In this document: positions 10,961-23,036 of the stretch, one piece after another
Numbering within the stretch: the stretch's first letter is position 1
Layout of the letters: each line of letters starts with the position of its first letter
DNA from: Xylona heveae TC161
Lineage: Eukaryota; Ascomycota; Xylonomycetes; Xylonales; Xylonaceae
Assembly (NCBI RefSeq): GCF_001619985.1
Contig: NW_017264193.1
Span: forward strand, 997,726-1,061,725
DNA length: 64,000 bases
Direction: 5' to 3'
The notes under the pieces: model-generated
Database searches by the model: none
What the model was told of the DNA's origin: nothing
What the model saw: the letters and a program-made list of their open reading frames with translations, nothing else
Position numbers and translations under genes: made by a program

Positions 10961-13706
10961 CTAATTGCGCGGTTCAATCACGCGCGCCAAAACGCGAACA
11001 TTATCGACGAATCCACGAACCAGATCTTCGTATTGCGACTCCTTGCTGTCGCGCGCCAATTGTCCGTGCTTGCGGAGTTCAGCGGCAGAGACTTCCACTT
11101 CCAATTCATGCTCTTTATCTGTCTTCAGAGCAGCCTAGATTGAAAACAGGTTAGAAGAAAACTCGCGAATAGGTTAAGAAAGATGCTCACCTCGAATGGA
11201 GTGACCTGCGTCAAGTCAATTTGATATGCGAGATGCTTGTAACTGACGCGATCCTTGTTGCGATCCGTCCTGCGGCCGCCTTCTCGACACTCGACTAAGC
11301 TGTCGATATCTCCCTCATAATTCATTTCAAGATTGACGCTCACGCGCCAATCAAAGGCAGTACGCGGACTGTAGATGTTGAGATCGGCTACTCTCGCTTT
11401 GACAATCTTCGCCAAAACTTTGCCCGTCTTTTGATCAGTGGTGACCCGAACCTTAACCTTGTGGCGTGGGTTGAGCTGGGCTCGAATCGAAGGTGGAAGC
11501 GTCGAATGAGCAGAAGAGGACAATTCATAGAATGTATCACGTTCCCACGTATGAACATAGTTCATGGGAATCCGGGATTTGTCTTTGCCGGGCTGGGAAT
11601 TGACGACAGCCTTATTGAGGTATTCATTAAGCGTGCGATGTTGTGACTATAAGACAATGTTAGGGAACAAGGCTTAGAGGATCGGAACACGCGACGGTTA
11701 CTTGCCTCAGTCATAGAACTTCTAAAATTGAACCTTATGCTAGGGTCGTCATGTGCAATGATACATTCGGACATGACCGGAAGGTGCACTCTCTGATTTG
11801 TATGTTTGTCAATGAGCTGGCCCAGCTTAGCCTCGACTTCCAACTGTGCTCCTTGGCCAGGGGCAGCACCAGCACCGCTGGCTCCAACATCCTGTCTCAC
11901 TACAACCTCGGCAAAAAGGAAGTTGGACACAACTCGTGTCACCTCTTCATAAGGGACAACACCCATGAAGCTGGGCTCCCAAGGGCCTAATAGGCCGTTC
12001 TCCGAGACCGATCTAGGCAAAGGAGGAACTGGTCCACTCTCTGGTGCAGCATGAGTTCCATTGGAATCAGGATGCGCACTAGGTGGGTTCGAGGCTGAGA
12101 TCTGAGAAGGAGCTAGTGGGGGCGGTAGCGGCGGTTTTTGATCGCGAGATTCATGCTTAACAGATGCGGTCGGCTGTCGCCGATTCGGCATAAGGGGACT
12201 GCTGCTGGTACTTCTACTGGCTTTGCGCGCGAAGATGGGCGGCTCATCATATCGCGGTCGCTTTCGAACCGGCTGTGGAGGCGACGCAGCTGAGCTTGAA
12301 GTCTGGTCTTGCTCACGATGGGGCCCCGGAGGTGGGATACTCGCAGTGCCCATTGGCGCAGACAGACGTCCCGGCGAATCTTGCGAAGAAGGACTTTGTT
12401 GGTGAAGCGACGGAGGTGGACTTGTGGCCTTGTGGGCAGCAGGGGCAGAATTTCCAGATGCAGATTGGCCGAATGAATTCGGACGATCTGAGTGAAGCGG
12501 CGGGCCAGAAGTAGGCGAGGGCGAAAGTGTATTCATTCGTTGTCCATCTGACTTGGACGCAGATGTCTGTGAGACGCTCCTCGAGCCGTTGACATGGAGG
12601 GCTGAAGGAAAGGAATCACTAATTGACGGAGCAGGCCCAGGTGGCAGGACCGAACCATTGGGAGGAATGAGCTCTTTTCCATCCTGCGCAGAGCGCCTGT
12701 GAAAGCTTTCCTCGTGGCTGGGGTAGAGCGGATCGGTCTGTTTCCGCTTCGCTGGAGTCACTTGTCCATTCCACGCCTCTTGACTTCCATGCCTCATCTC
12801 CGTCGACACATGCCTGGATAAAGAAGGCACCGTTTTGGGGCTCACACTGATGCTGCGCTCCCGTTCACGATCAAGGTGGAAATCTCTGCTCGATCTGTCC
12901 GACTCACTCACGGGGACTTGCATAGGGCCATAGGTGTGGGGCGATCCATCTGGCCTGACTAAACCACCAGATTGAGGTGCCGGAGGGGAAGCAGCATGGT
13001 GCAAAGGCAGCCCGTAGGATCCGCCCGACCGGCTTCGCTGATCGTTGAACGGGCTATGCTGCTCCTGCACAGAGTTTGACGATAATCGTTGCGGATGACT
13101 GTTGGGATGGCCTAGGGGAGTGTTCGGCTGCGATGAATGCAACTGCGGCTGCGGCTGGTAAATCGGACCATTGTGAGGGCCAGGTGGTACTAAGGGAGAT
13201 TCTCGAGAAATATTCAAGGGCGCATGGCCATGGGCGGAGCCCGGCGTAGAGGGTGAAGGATGGACGGCGCTTGGATGTGAGCCTCCAGGAGTATATGGCG
13301 CCGGAGAGGGATGGCCATAAAAGTATTGCGCAGGTTGGTGCGATGGAGTCGTCGCAGCCTGGCCCTCTCGCGGATGATGCGGTTGCGGCGGTGCGCCATG
13401 ATTAGGACTCTGACCCGGGTGAGGAAATGGATAGCCAGCGCTGCTTGGGTGAGCGGACGAGGGTGTCTGATACGGAGAATAGACAGAAGGATGCGAAGAA
13501 GAAACAGGAGGAGAACGAAGGTCGCTTTGCGATGGCGGCTGGATGGGAGGTGGCTGCGGCGGTCTGTTCAGATAACGCTCCTGGTAGGGCGATGCGGACG
13601 GAGGATAGCTGACATGCGATTTGACGGGCGATGTCTGCGACGGTGCAGAAGGTTGTGATTTTGGCGCGTTGCCTGCATCCGGGTTGATGATGGAACGAAG
13701 ATCCAT
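10961..13706 (-). CDS. cet1: mRNA-capping enzyme beta subunit, RNA 5'-triphosphatase (Cet1 family)
   Basis: Three exons: 13706-11706, 11646-11191 and 11134-10961; 876 residues. The enzyme removes the gamma-phosphate of nascent mRNA 5' ends, the first capping step, in the nucleus. The first two thirds (residues 1-590) are Pro/Ser/His/Gln-rich and disordered. The catalytic tunnel domain follows: first metal-binding strand QLEVEAKLG (about residue 622), MTESQHRTLNEYLN across the first junction, VSVNLEMNYEGD and finally HELEVEVS, which supply the paired acidic residues of this metal-dependent family. Intron 1 uses a GC donor (GAG|GCAAGT). This is required: the nearby GT alternative leads to a stop, and the GC splice restores the conserved sequence in phase. 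Intron 2 is GTGAGC-TAG. The start MDLRSIINPD is chosen over an upstream extension that lacks an ATG. The long N-terminus is normal for filamentous fungi. Confidence 0.92.
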
Positions 13707-15002
13707 TTTGAGCAACCAGTAATACGAGCAACGGGAATCGATTTCAAGGCAACTTCTCTTTGTGATGGTCAAAGGACTGCGGCGGTCGTAGACCGACGCA
13801 GGTGAAGAGAGTATTGACGTCTATCTGGAGGATTCAGGCACATTCGAAGTTGAAGAACTCGAAATAACCTCGGATTCAAAAATGCAACCCAGGTTCAATC
13901 AACGTTGCGATGGCTGAGAAGAAGTCCTCTACACGCGCAGCTGTCAGCGGTTCAGGAGGTTGACCCGCACTTTCCAACACACACGCATCTGGAGAGGCTC
14001 GCGTGGGCAAAAGTACTTTTTGTCCTTTGACGAGTGTCCTTAGCTGTAATATTTCGGTACCAGCACAAGCTCTTCTCGGTATAATCACATAAGCTCTGAT
14101 AGTGGGACAATTCTGGCCCTCAACACCAAATGATTAGTGTACAGTTAAGTTATTCAAGAAAGCCATATTTTGAGAATGTGTTACCCTGAATATTTGCGAG
14201 ACGATCATTCAGGGCCAAGGTTTATTTGGGGATCGTGAACCATAATCATAATGGGTATTCGAGCTGTATTGTGGAGCTCATCACCTTTCCTGCTGTCCGT
14301 ATCAGACAAATTCCCCGAGACCACAGGTAGTCGCAACAACAGGCTGTCTCTCTTTCCACTCGCTGACTTCTTCTTTGAAGCGGCTCATTTCAAGGCATCT
14401 GGTGTTGCTTGGGTTGCAAAGACATGTATGATGTATCGAATGCTCATAAATTGAACACAGTACCAGCCGCTCACGTTAAAGAATCTCGAGATATGTCACC
14501 GCGGAATATTTTGCAAGTACAACACTAATTTAGCCTTTTCTTCTGCCTGAAATCAACCCTGTATTATACCTCAGGGAACACATTAATTCAGGTCATTTCT
14601 ACGCTGAATGATGTTGTTGGCTTAGCTGCATGCTGATGCGTTTCTATACTTAACTCTTCTCGAGATCATTGAGATAGAAGAGGTAGAGGTACTTCAGACC
14701 ATTTGCGATGATGACGCTCACGTGATCGGGCGTGTCGGCGGTTGACGCAGGCGAGAGCGAGAGCGAGAGAGACAACGAGAGACAGCAGTCGAAGCTGGTA
14801 AGCATCACAACTCGTTCAACCCTTCGTTCGTCGTCTTCCCTTTCCTCTTCTCCTTTTCATCTCATTTCATATCAACTCCATCTGCCGTCGTCTGGCTCAA
14901 TCTATTCGACGGATTTCTTTTCGCTAATTTGCATCCGATTTGCGCATCCAAGACAAGCCCCATTCTCCCCCGTCCATTAGTATCCAGCAAGGTGGGAGCA
15001 AG
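13707..15002. promoter_or_regulatory. Divergent promoter region of Cet1 and Rpn2 genes
   Basis: About 1.3 kb between divergent start codons. Apart from the doubtful small gene at 13876-14208 it has no coding support. A CACGTG core (TCACGTGA) occurs near 14718-14725, a possible bHLH or bZIP site for the Rpn2 side. The segment just before Rpn2 (about 14800-14900) is pyrimidine-rich, as is common in fungal promoters. Confidence 0.45.
13876..14208 (-). CDS. Possible small two-exon gene, unknown function
   Basis: A tentative model: exon 1 14208-14185 and exon 2 14118-13876, with donor GTAACA, a CTAAT branch-like sequence and an AG acceptor, giving 88 residues. The product starts MIVSQIFRGQNCPTIR and ends ATLIEPGLHF. 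It is not low-complexity, has no membrane segment or signal peptide and matches no family I recognise. It sits in the divergent space between the Cet1 and Rpn2 genes, where a short conserved gene would fit, but it could equally be a chance frame of about 80 codons. Evidence for it is the in-phase junction and the even amino-acid composition. Low confidence. Confidence 0.25.
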
Positions 15003-18000
15003 ATGGTTGGCCTGACATCTGCCGCCGGCCTGGTTGGCTTTCTCTCTGAGCCTGACCCGGAGTTGCGTGTCTTTGCGCTGAAGAAGCTTGACGAAGAGAT
15101 CGACTTGCTGTGGACTGAGATAGCAGGTTCCGTGGGACAAATGTAAGTGTGATGATAACAACCCATCGTACATCTCAACACCTAGCCGGCATTCTTCATC
15201 CGAAATGCAAGCGCTTGGTGTCCGTACAAACTTCTTGGAGCTGGGCTTTGTGAGCAATGCGCAGACTAATAATTGTTATGCAACAGTGAAGCTCTATACG
15301 AGGATGAGTCCTTCCCCGAGCGCGAGTTGGCCGCCCTGGTGGCCGCCAAGGTGTATTATCATCTGCAGGAATACAATGAGAGCATGGTATTCGCTCTCGG
15401 TGCAGGGAAACTATTCAACCTGGACCGCGAGGGCGAATTCGAGGATACAATAGTCTGTACGTGATGTGTAGCTTACCACCAGACTTTTGGTCAGCTCCAA
15501 AGCCTTTTACTGACTCTGCAAATCAAGCAAAATGTGTCGATACCTACATTGCTCTCTCTGCAATGCACAACCCTGCAACGCCTGCGAGCACCGTCAATCA
15601 GCCACCGCTGCAACTGACCACGGCATTCCCCCAAAACACAGCTGGCGGAGCAAATGCTTCCGTCGCCTCGCCCACGATGCCGTTCTCGCAGTCCTCGCTC
15701 CCCTCAAAATCCCTCCTTTCTCGTCAAGCAGTTACACCAACATTTGATCCGTCGCTTCCCGGCGGTGGGAACGCTGGCGTCGCTGGCGCCCATCCTGCCC
15801 CGCTCGCCCTGCAAAGAACCATTCAGAAGAACTTGCAACATGTCATCGAGCAGCTTTTTGAACGCTGCTTCCAGGCCGGCCGCTATCGCCAGGTTGTTGG
15901 CATTGCCATTGAGGCCCGGAATCTGGACATCTTGCGCCGGACCATTCTGCGAGCGAGCGAGGACCAAAAAAAGGAAGAGAGCACGTCAATTAACGGGGTC
16001 GCTGGGAGAGGGGAGGAACTGATGGAGTACGTGCTCGACATCTGTATGGATGTCGTCCAGGAAAGAAACCTGCGAAATGAGGTGCGCACCCCTCCTTTTC
16101 AATTTCTACCCACACAATCTTGCGAGCTCGCTTTCGACTAATCTTTCCATGATAGATTCTCAAACTTATCTTGGAACTTCTCAACGACATTCCCAACCCG
16201 GACTACTTTTCTATTGCCAAATGTGTCGTCTACCTGAATGAGCATGCGATGGCATCACAAATTCTCCGACAGCTTGTTGAAAAGGGCGACGCTAGGTCAC
16301 TCGCCGTGGCCTACCAGATCTCATTTGACCTTTACGACAACGGCACCCAAGAATTCCTCACCAGCGTTCGTGAGGAATTGCCAGGTGTTGAGGAAGAGTC
16401 GCAGGCGCCAGCAAGCGAGGACGCTGCCAACAATGGCGAGAATGCTCAGGAGACCGACCAGCTTCTCTCGGAGCTACAAGAGCGCGCAGATGCTCACGCG
16501 CCTACGGCTCAGAGCAAGGCCGATACGTCTCTCACAGAAGAGCAAAAGAAGGCCTACGCTTCAATACGCAAGATCATTCGAGGCACAGCCAGCATTGAAC
16601 TCAACATGGAATTTTTATACCGCAGCAACCATACGGACAAGAATATCCTGAACAAAATCCGGGACAGCTTGGAAGCAAGGAACTCCATCTTTCACACCGC
16701 TGTTACTTTTGCCAATGCATTCATGAACGCTGGAACAACGAGCGACGCCTTCTTCCGCGAGAATTTGGAGTGGCTTGGCAAGGCGGTAAATTGGTCAAAG
16801 TTCACTGCTACTGCTGCTCTCGGTGTCATTCACAAGGGGAACCTTGGACAGGGCCAAAAGCTTCTGGAGCCTTATCTTCCGCGAGACACTGCGGTGACTG
16901 GGTCCGTTTATAGCCAGGGTGGTTCTCTCTTTGCCCTCGGTTTGATCTACGCGAACCATGGCACGCACGTCTTGGACTACCTCCGCCATCACTTTAAGCA
17001 AGCGAGCGAGGAGGTAGTCCAACACGGTGGTGCGCTTGGTCTTGGTGTGGCAGGTATGGCGACAGGTTCAGAGGAAATCTTCGAGGATCTTAAGGCGGTT
17101 TTGTATCAGGATTCGGCTTTGAATGGTGAGGCAGTCGGTCTCGCCATGGGTCTGGTCATGTTGGGAACCGGAAATATGACCGCTTTGGAAGGCATGATCC
17201 AGTATGCTCACGACACCCAGCACGAGAAGATTGTCCGTGGTCTCGCACTTGGAATGGCGCTCATCATGTACGGACGCCAAGAGGCTGCCGACGAGCTTAT
17301 CAATGGCTTGCTAGATGACCCCGACCCCACCCTTCGCTATGGTGGTATTATGACCCTGGGCATGGCTTACTGCGGTACCAGTAGCAATAAGGCTATCCGC
17401 AAGCTGCTGCATGTCGCCGTTAGCGATGTTAGTGATGACGTCCGTCGAGCCGCTGTCATGACTCTTGGTTTCATTCTTTTCCGAAAGCCTACCAGCGTTC
17501 CCCGCATGGTGGAACTGCTTTCCGAGTCCTACAATCCACACGTGCGTTATGGTGCAGCGATGGCTCTCGGTATTTCTTGTGCCGGTACCGGCCTCGAAGA
17601 AGCCATCGACCTTCTTGAGCCTATGCTCAAGGATCCTGCCGACTTTGTTCGTCAGGGCGCACTTATCTCGCTCTCTCTGATCATGATTCAGCAAAACGAG
17701 GCCATGAACCCCAAGGTGGCCACCATCCGCAAAACCTTGTCAAAAGTCATCAGTGACCGACACGAAGACGCCATGGCCAAATTTGGCTGCGCTATTGCGT
17801 TGGGTATCATCGATGCCGGTGGCCGCAATTGCACCGTCAGCTTGCAGACTCAGACTGGCAATCTCAACATGGCTGCCATTGTCGGCATGGCGGTCTTCAC
17901 GCAATATTGGTACTGGTTCCCGCTCACCCACTTCCTTTCTCTCAGCTTTACGCCGACTGCGATCATTGGCCTGGACCAGGAACTTGAAGTGCCCAGCTTC

Positions 18001-18792
18001 AAGCTGTACAGTGCTACTCGTCCCAGCATGTTCGACTACCCTCCTGAGCAAGAAGTTAAGACCGACGAGGCACCTGAAAAGGTGAAGACTGCGGTCTTGT
18101 CTACCACTGCTCAGGCCAAGCGGAGAGCGCAGAAAAAAGAGAAGCAGCAACGTCGCGAGAGTATGGACATTGATCAGACCCCCACAACACCTCGCACATC
18201 GCAGCTTCCTGGTGATGCGATGGACACAGACGAGGACAAGAAGAAGGAAGACAAGTCCGATGTCGAGAAGAAGGAGGGCGAGAAGGAGGGCACACCGGCC
18301 GCCGAAAGCAGCAAGAAGAAGACGGAAAAGGAAAAGGTGGGCTACGAGTTGGAGAACATGTCAAGGGTTCTTCCCGGTCAAGTCAAATTCATCAGCTTCC
18401 CTGAAAGCAGATATGAGCCCGTCAAGAAGGTAGGCTCTCACTCTTTTTGCTTCCCTTTGATGGCTTTTTATTGTTCCATTGCTAACGAACCTTTTTTTTA
18501 AAAGCCTACTGGCGGTGTTCTTCTTCTGGTTGATACGGAACCTTCTGAGCCAAAGTCGCTCATTGAGCTCAAATCGAAGAAGCAGGCTGCTCCTGCTCCG
18601 AGCGAGCCATCTCAGACTCTTGAGGAGCGCATCAATGCCGCTTACAGCGAGCGGAATCGACAGCTGGAAACCCCTGGCGGCGCTGCTCAAGCTGCTGGCG
18701 TACTCACGGCGGTGGACGAAGATGAAGAGGGCGGCGAAGAAGCTGAATGCCCTAGAGAATTCGACTACCACACTGACGAGGAAATGGAGTAG
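15003..18792 (+). CDS. rpn2: 26S proteasome regulatory subunit Rpn2 (PSMD1)
   Basis: Five exons: 15003-15142, 15287-15456, 15528-16081, 16156-18429 and 18505-18792; all phases close, giving 1141 residues. Rpn2 is the largest base subunit of the 19S particle; it is a scaffold that contacts the 20S ring and carries the Rpn13 binding site. The N-terminal helical region contains the conserved AALVAAKVYYHLQEY. The toroid of PC repeats runs from about residue 490 to 800, with signatures such as GGSLFALGLIYANHG, GGALGLGVAGMA, AVGLAMGLVMLGTG, RYGGIMTLGMAYCG and RYGAAMALGISCAG. After the toroid comes a Lys/Glu-rich stretch (about 920-1010), then the conserved C-terminal domain (RVLPGQVKFISFPESRY, GGVLLLVD). 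The acidic end EFDYHTDEEME resembles the tail that docks Rpn13 in other species (inference). Exon 3 starts after an AAG acceptor, which restores SKCVDTYIALS. Confidence 0.96.
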
Positions 18793-19324
18793 ACATTGTA
18801 TCATTTGATTTCATCTTTCCCCTTTTTTTTATCGTTCTTCTTCTACTTCAACTTCGTCACGAGCTACGTACAGAACTGTCTCGTGACTAGCTATGGCAGC
18901 AGTTGGTTGTGTTTCTGCGGCAGCGTCGCGAGCATAGATTCATTCGCACGGAACATTGTAGATTTCTCGGCACTGTATACTATCTAGGAAGAGATAATTT
19001 TCATCATCTATTACATTTTCAGACTTTTTGTATTAATTCCTCCCTCGGGAACTCGGAATTGTGCCCAGAATGAAAATTGGATTTAACTGGTGGATGATTG
19101 GAGGAGTCGGGATTGCAGGAGATGGAATCGAGGTCACGTAGTTGGTTCGCCTCGGCGTCCGTAAATGTATGGTTGCGTCGTCTTCCGTCCCGACGTCTCT
19201 TGATCGGCTTTCGCTCCAAAATACTGCCATCCAGTTTCCATTCAGCTCTGCGCTCTTTTGACTCTCCCATGGGCTGCCGAACTTGGTCGAGTTCGCAGGC
19301 AACCCAGGGCCCTCAAGGATAAGG
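18793..19324. other. Intergenic between Rpn2 and Cox10
   Basis: About 530 bp between two genes on the same strand. It starts with a T-rich Rpn2 3' UTR and ends with the Cox10 leader. The Cox10 reading frame is open a little upstream of its ATG but without another ATG. No other feature is visible. Confidence 0.5.
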
Positions 19325-20923
19325 ATGATCCTTCGGCCGGCCAGGCATCACCAATTGGTGCTGAACTCTCTCAATTCCGGCTCTGTCTGCTCCAAATGCC
19401 TGTTCAACTTAAACACAACTCGTCCCTCTTCGCGATTAAGCACCCGCTCATTCTCCGCCCTACAACCTCGATATTCCAGCTTCTTCACTTCGCGTGCTAT
19501 TTCGTTCAGGTCTGCTGAAGCCACCGCCCCTACGAGACCTTTGCGAAGAGGATATTTCTTGTCCAATGGCTTTCCCGACAAGATCGGAACCGCTACCGTT
19601 GGGGTTGCCGCGCAAGGTCAATTCCGCTCGAAGACGACAGAGGGCGGAGCATCTTCACCAATAATAAATAACCAACAAGCACAAGCATCTGCAGAGGCTG
19701 CAGCGGACGTCAACTCTAAAGCTCACAACACTTCGGAAGAGCTCCCTCACCGACGGCGCAAGCGGCAAAGGCAATCTGAAGCAGAAAAGAATGCGTCGAC
19801 AGAGGACAGCGACACTGCCATGCCTCTCGATGCATCAGCACGCCTCTCGACTCTCTCATCAACACTCCCTGTCCATTCTTTTCGGCGTCGGTTCACAACG
19901 TACCTGGCACTTTCGAAACCCCGACTGTCTTTTATGATTGTTCTTACTACAGCGACCGCATACAGCCTCTACCCGGTACCGGCCTTGCTTTCACCAGCAA
20001 CGACTTCATCCCCATCATTATCAACCCTTACTCTTCTCTTCTTGACGGCTGGCACTGCACTGTCCTGCGCAAGCGCCAATGCATTCAACATGCTCATGGA
20101 GCCCGAGCACGACGCCAAGATGAGCCGCACGCGAAATCGGCCGCTGGTCCGTAACCTGATTCGGCCCCGTGGAGCCTTAATTTTTGCTGTACTGAGTGGG
20201 GTTGTCGGTGTGGGCTCGTTATATTATGGTGTCAACCCTACCGTCGCGTTCCTTAGCGGCCTCAATATTTTCATCTACGCCGGCCTCTATACGCCGATGA
20301 AGCGGATCTCGGTAATAAATACCTGGGTAGGAGCCATTGTCGGCGGCATTCCCCCTTTGATGGGCTGGGTTGCTGCAGCGGGGGAGAGCGCCTCTGGCAA
20401 CGGCGACTGGAAGGAGTTGCTCTTTGGCCAAGGTAGTGCAGGAGGTTGGCTCCTTGCGGCATTGCTCTTCACTTGGCAGTTCCCGCACTTCAACGCCCTC
20501 AGCTGGACGATCCGAGAGGAGTACAAATTTGCAGGATATCGTATGCTGGCGTTTGTAAACCCGCGCATGAACGGCCGAGTGGCGTTGCGGTACTCGCTGC
20601 TGTTTTTCCCCATTTGCTACGGGCTCTGGTATGTCGGTGTTACAGACAAGGGGTTCTTATTCACTAGCAGCTTAATCAACGCCTGGTTGGTACGCGAAGC
20701 ATGGCGATTCTGGAGGCTCGAAGGGTACAAGGGCTCTGCACGGGCTCTCTTCTGGGCTAGCGTTTGGCATCTTCCCGTACTTATGGTCCTGGCCATGGCG
20801 CATAAGAAGGGACTTTGGGAACGGGTATGGAAGAGTGTCACAGGTACTCCGGATGAAGAGCTCGACGATGACTGGGACACGGACTCGACAGAAGCCGAGG
20901 AGATCGTCGCCAGCGTAGAATAA
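19325..20923 (+). CDS. cox10: Protohaem IX farnesyltransferase, mitochondrial (haem O synthase)
   Basis: Intronless, 532 residues. Cox10 transfers a farnesyl group to haem B to make haem O, the precursor of haem A in cytochrome c oxidase; it is an integral protein of the mitochondrial inner membrane. The N-terminus is basic and Ser-rich with almost no acidic residues in the first 60 (RSFSALQPRYSSFFTSRAISFR), a typical mitochondrial presequence, followed by a variable linker. The UbiA-type domain begins at about residue 195 with YLALSKPRLSFMIVLTTATAY. The Asp-rich substrate motif is NAFNMLMEPEHDAKMSRTRNR, with the second conserved loop YTPMKR. Several hydrophobic helices follow, including LLFTWQFPHFNALSW. 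The first ATG of the frame at 19325 is the only plausible start. The C-terminus is acidic, as is common in fungi. Confidence 0.96.
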   Translation: MILRPARHHQLVLNSLNSGSVCSKCLFNLNTTRPSSRLSTRSFSALQPRYSSFFTSRAISFRSAEATAPTRPLRRGYFLSNGFPDKIGTATVGVAAQGQFRSKTTEGGASSPIINNQQAQASAEAAADVNSKAHNTSEELPHRRRKRQRQSEAEKNASTEDSDTAMPLDASARLSTLSSTLPVHSFRRRFTTYLALSKPRLSFMIVLTTATAYSLYPVPALLSPATTSSPSLSTLTLLFLTAGTALSCASANAFNMLMEPEHDAKMSRTRNRPLVRNLIRPRGALIFAVLSGVVGVGSLYYGVNPTVAFLSGLNIFIYAGLYTPMKRISVINTWVGAIVGGIPPLMGWVAAAGESASGNGDWKELLFGQGSAGGWLLAALLFTWQFPHFNALSWTIREEYKFAGYRMLAFVNPRMNGRVALRYSLLFFPICYGLWYVGVTDKGFLFTSSLINAWLVREAWRFWRLEGYKGSARALFWASVWHLPVLMVLAMAHKKGLWERVWKSVTGTPDEELDDDWDTDSTEAEEIVASVE

Positions 20924-21788
20924 TGAATTTTTGGAGGGCCGAGCAACTCAGCATTCTTGTTAATATTGTGGCAATAGCCGGCGCAGCGAATACAAAGCCA
21001 TGCAACTCCACTCCAGCTTCCATTGCCACCGTCTTTTTCCAGCAAAACTCGTGGGATGGATTTGATATGCAACCCTCAACCCTAGACTAATGTCTCATTG
21101 GTCTGGATTCTGCTTGGATATAGCACGGGCATATACGTGGCAGACATATATCAATTGTATATAGCTATTTTCTTTTTCGGCTCCTTTTCGCCTTCTGTTT
21201 AATAGGTAAAATCATAAACCTGGAACTGGTTTCAACAGCTCAGATTCTGCTTTTGGTATACGTATCAATGATACAACAATGCTAATTTTCAGCCAGCATT
21301 GCTTTTATCAACTTTTTTTGATTATTAGCCAACGGCGTGAGATACAGTTTCTCAATAAGGATGACTTTACCATTGTTGCTTGCAGTGAAACTTCCCCACT
21401 GTAACTTGTGCTCACCGCCTTCACCTCGGCTAGAGCCCTGAGACAATTCTGCCACCCTCGTCCCTCTTTAGCTCTACTCTCCCCGCCATCGCCGCCTTAT
21501 GTGAACGAGCGAATCTTATTCTTGCTCCCTCATTTTTTGCTATCCTCTTCCAACATTGACACGCAAGGTACGAAAAGCCCAAGGATTTTCTGTGGTTCAG
21601 CATTTTTACTCTATTAGTGTATTGTCTGCTAACGAAGTGACAGAAAACCCCCACTCTGTCCTTGACCAAACACCCGACACCATTTGAGCTCCTTCCACGA
21701 GTTGACCTAGTTATCGTCACTGTCGCATCAATACGCCCTTGGTTTCTTGATTCGAGAGAGCCACCTATCAAACTAGATATAAATCAGA
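20924..21788. other. Intergenic between Cox10 and NudC
   Basis: About 865 bp. The first half is probably Cox10 3' UTR and terminator, then AT-rich DNA. The second half is pyrimidine-rich and leads into the NudC start. Open frames on the minus strand (20617-21072 and 21430-21771) are not supported by domains. Confidence 0.5.
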
Positions 21789-22696
21789 ATGTCTTCATCT
21801 CAAGATACGAATGACGCGGCTCAGAAAGCCAAGGAAGCTGCTGAGCAAGCGGCCCTGCCCTACAAATGGACGCAAAACATTGGCGATGTCGACGTGACTA
21901 TTTCTGTGCCTGGGAACTTGAAGGGAAGAGACTTGAACGTCGTTATTACAAAGACGAGTATCAAGGCGGGCGTCAAAGGACAGGATCCTGTTTTGGAGGT
22001 AAGGTGAACTCGTGTTTTTGGATGGTAGTCATATTCTTGATACCCGATATTGGTTTGGGGCCATGCGAGATGATTATTCTTGGTTGCCTCTCATTGCATA
22101 TCGCAAGTAACATAAAGTATGCACAAAATGTTCAGTTCAACTCCATACTCACCACATTAACTTACAGGGCGACTTCCCCAAACCAATTCACGTCGACGAA
22201 TCAACCTGGACGCTCGAAACGCTTGGCGATGGCAGCAAGGAGCTCTCCATTCACCTCGACAAGGTCAACAAGATGGAATGGTGGGCACATGTCGTGACGT
22301 CTGCTCCCAAGATCGACGTGTCCAAGATTACCCCCGAGAACAGCAAGCTCGGCGATCTGGACTCAGAGACGCGCAGCATGGTTGAGAAGATGATGTTTGA
22401 TCAGCGTCAAAAGGAAATGGGTCTGCCTACGAGTGACGAACAGAAGAAGATGGATATTTTGAAGCAGTTTCAAGCGCAACACCCTGGTGAGTCCTGCACG
22501 TATTATACACATTCTCGTTATCTATCCAATGGTTATTTCTGTAATGTTTTCATGTCCTTTGCGTTACTGTTTTGTATCCCTCCTCGGCCCTCTCTTTCTC
22601 TTACTGGCTGTTTTGGCTGGCCTTATACTTGCACTTTGCTGACGACCTGGCTTTATAACTTCAGAAATGGACTTCACCAATGCAAAGATCAGTTAA
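21789..22696 (+). CDS. nudC: Nuclear movement protein NudC (CS domain)
   Basis: Three exons: 21789-21998, 22168-22486 and 22665-22696; 186 residues. NudC is a co-chaperone of the dynein/Lis1 system needed for nuclear migration in hyphae. After a charged, Ala-rich start ([12 protein letters not shown]), the CS domain occupies residues 25-115 ([36 protein letters not shown]-like strand, [27 protein letters not shown]). The C-terminal helix has [20 protein letters not shown] and [18 protein letters not shown], the diagnostic NudC tail. The last exon codes only ten residues ([10 protein letters not shown] in essence) and ends in the conserved DFTNAKIS-type terminus, which confirms the splice. Length is normal for the short fungal form. 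Confidence 0.95.
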
Positions 22697-23036
22697 ATTG
22701 AATATGAACCGAAAATTGAGGACGGCGGACTATTAGCAAGCATGCGTTATTATAAAAATTCAAACAGTATTTAAGCAAAGCCCACTCTGCGCTACAGGTG
22801 CTCTAAAAATGCAGTACGAAAAAAAGGAATTCAAAGAAGGCTAAAAAAAGGTTGCAACAAACAGATACCAATTTATGTATTCGAAAATGAAATTCAGCCA
22901 GAATGTGCAGGAACAGTATCACTATTCATGGCTCGATCAATCGTCTGATATTTTGGAATTGCCCGTCTCTTTCCTTCTTTAATCCGCGTCTTTCTGACTG
23001 TCTGAATCGTCCGACGGAGAAATCCAGTCGTCGTCA

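Noticed and set aside
20617-21072. Minus-strand open frame of 151 codons at the end of the Cox10 gene
   Set aside because: Its 5' part reads opposite the 3' UTR and the rest opposite the confident Cox10 coding region; no domain.
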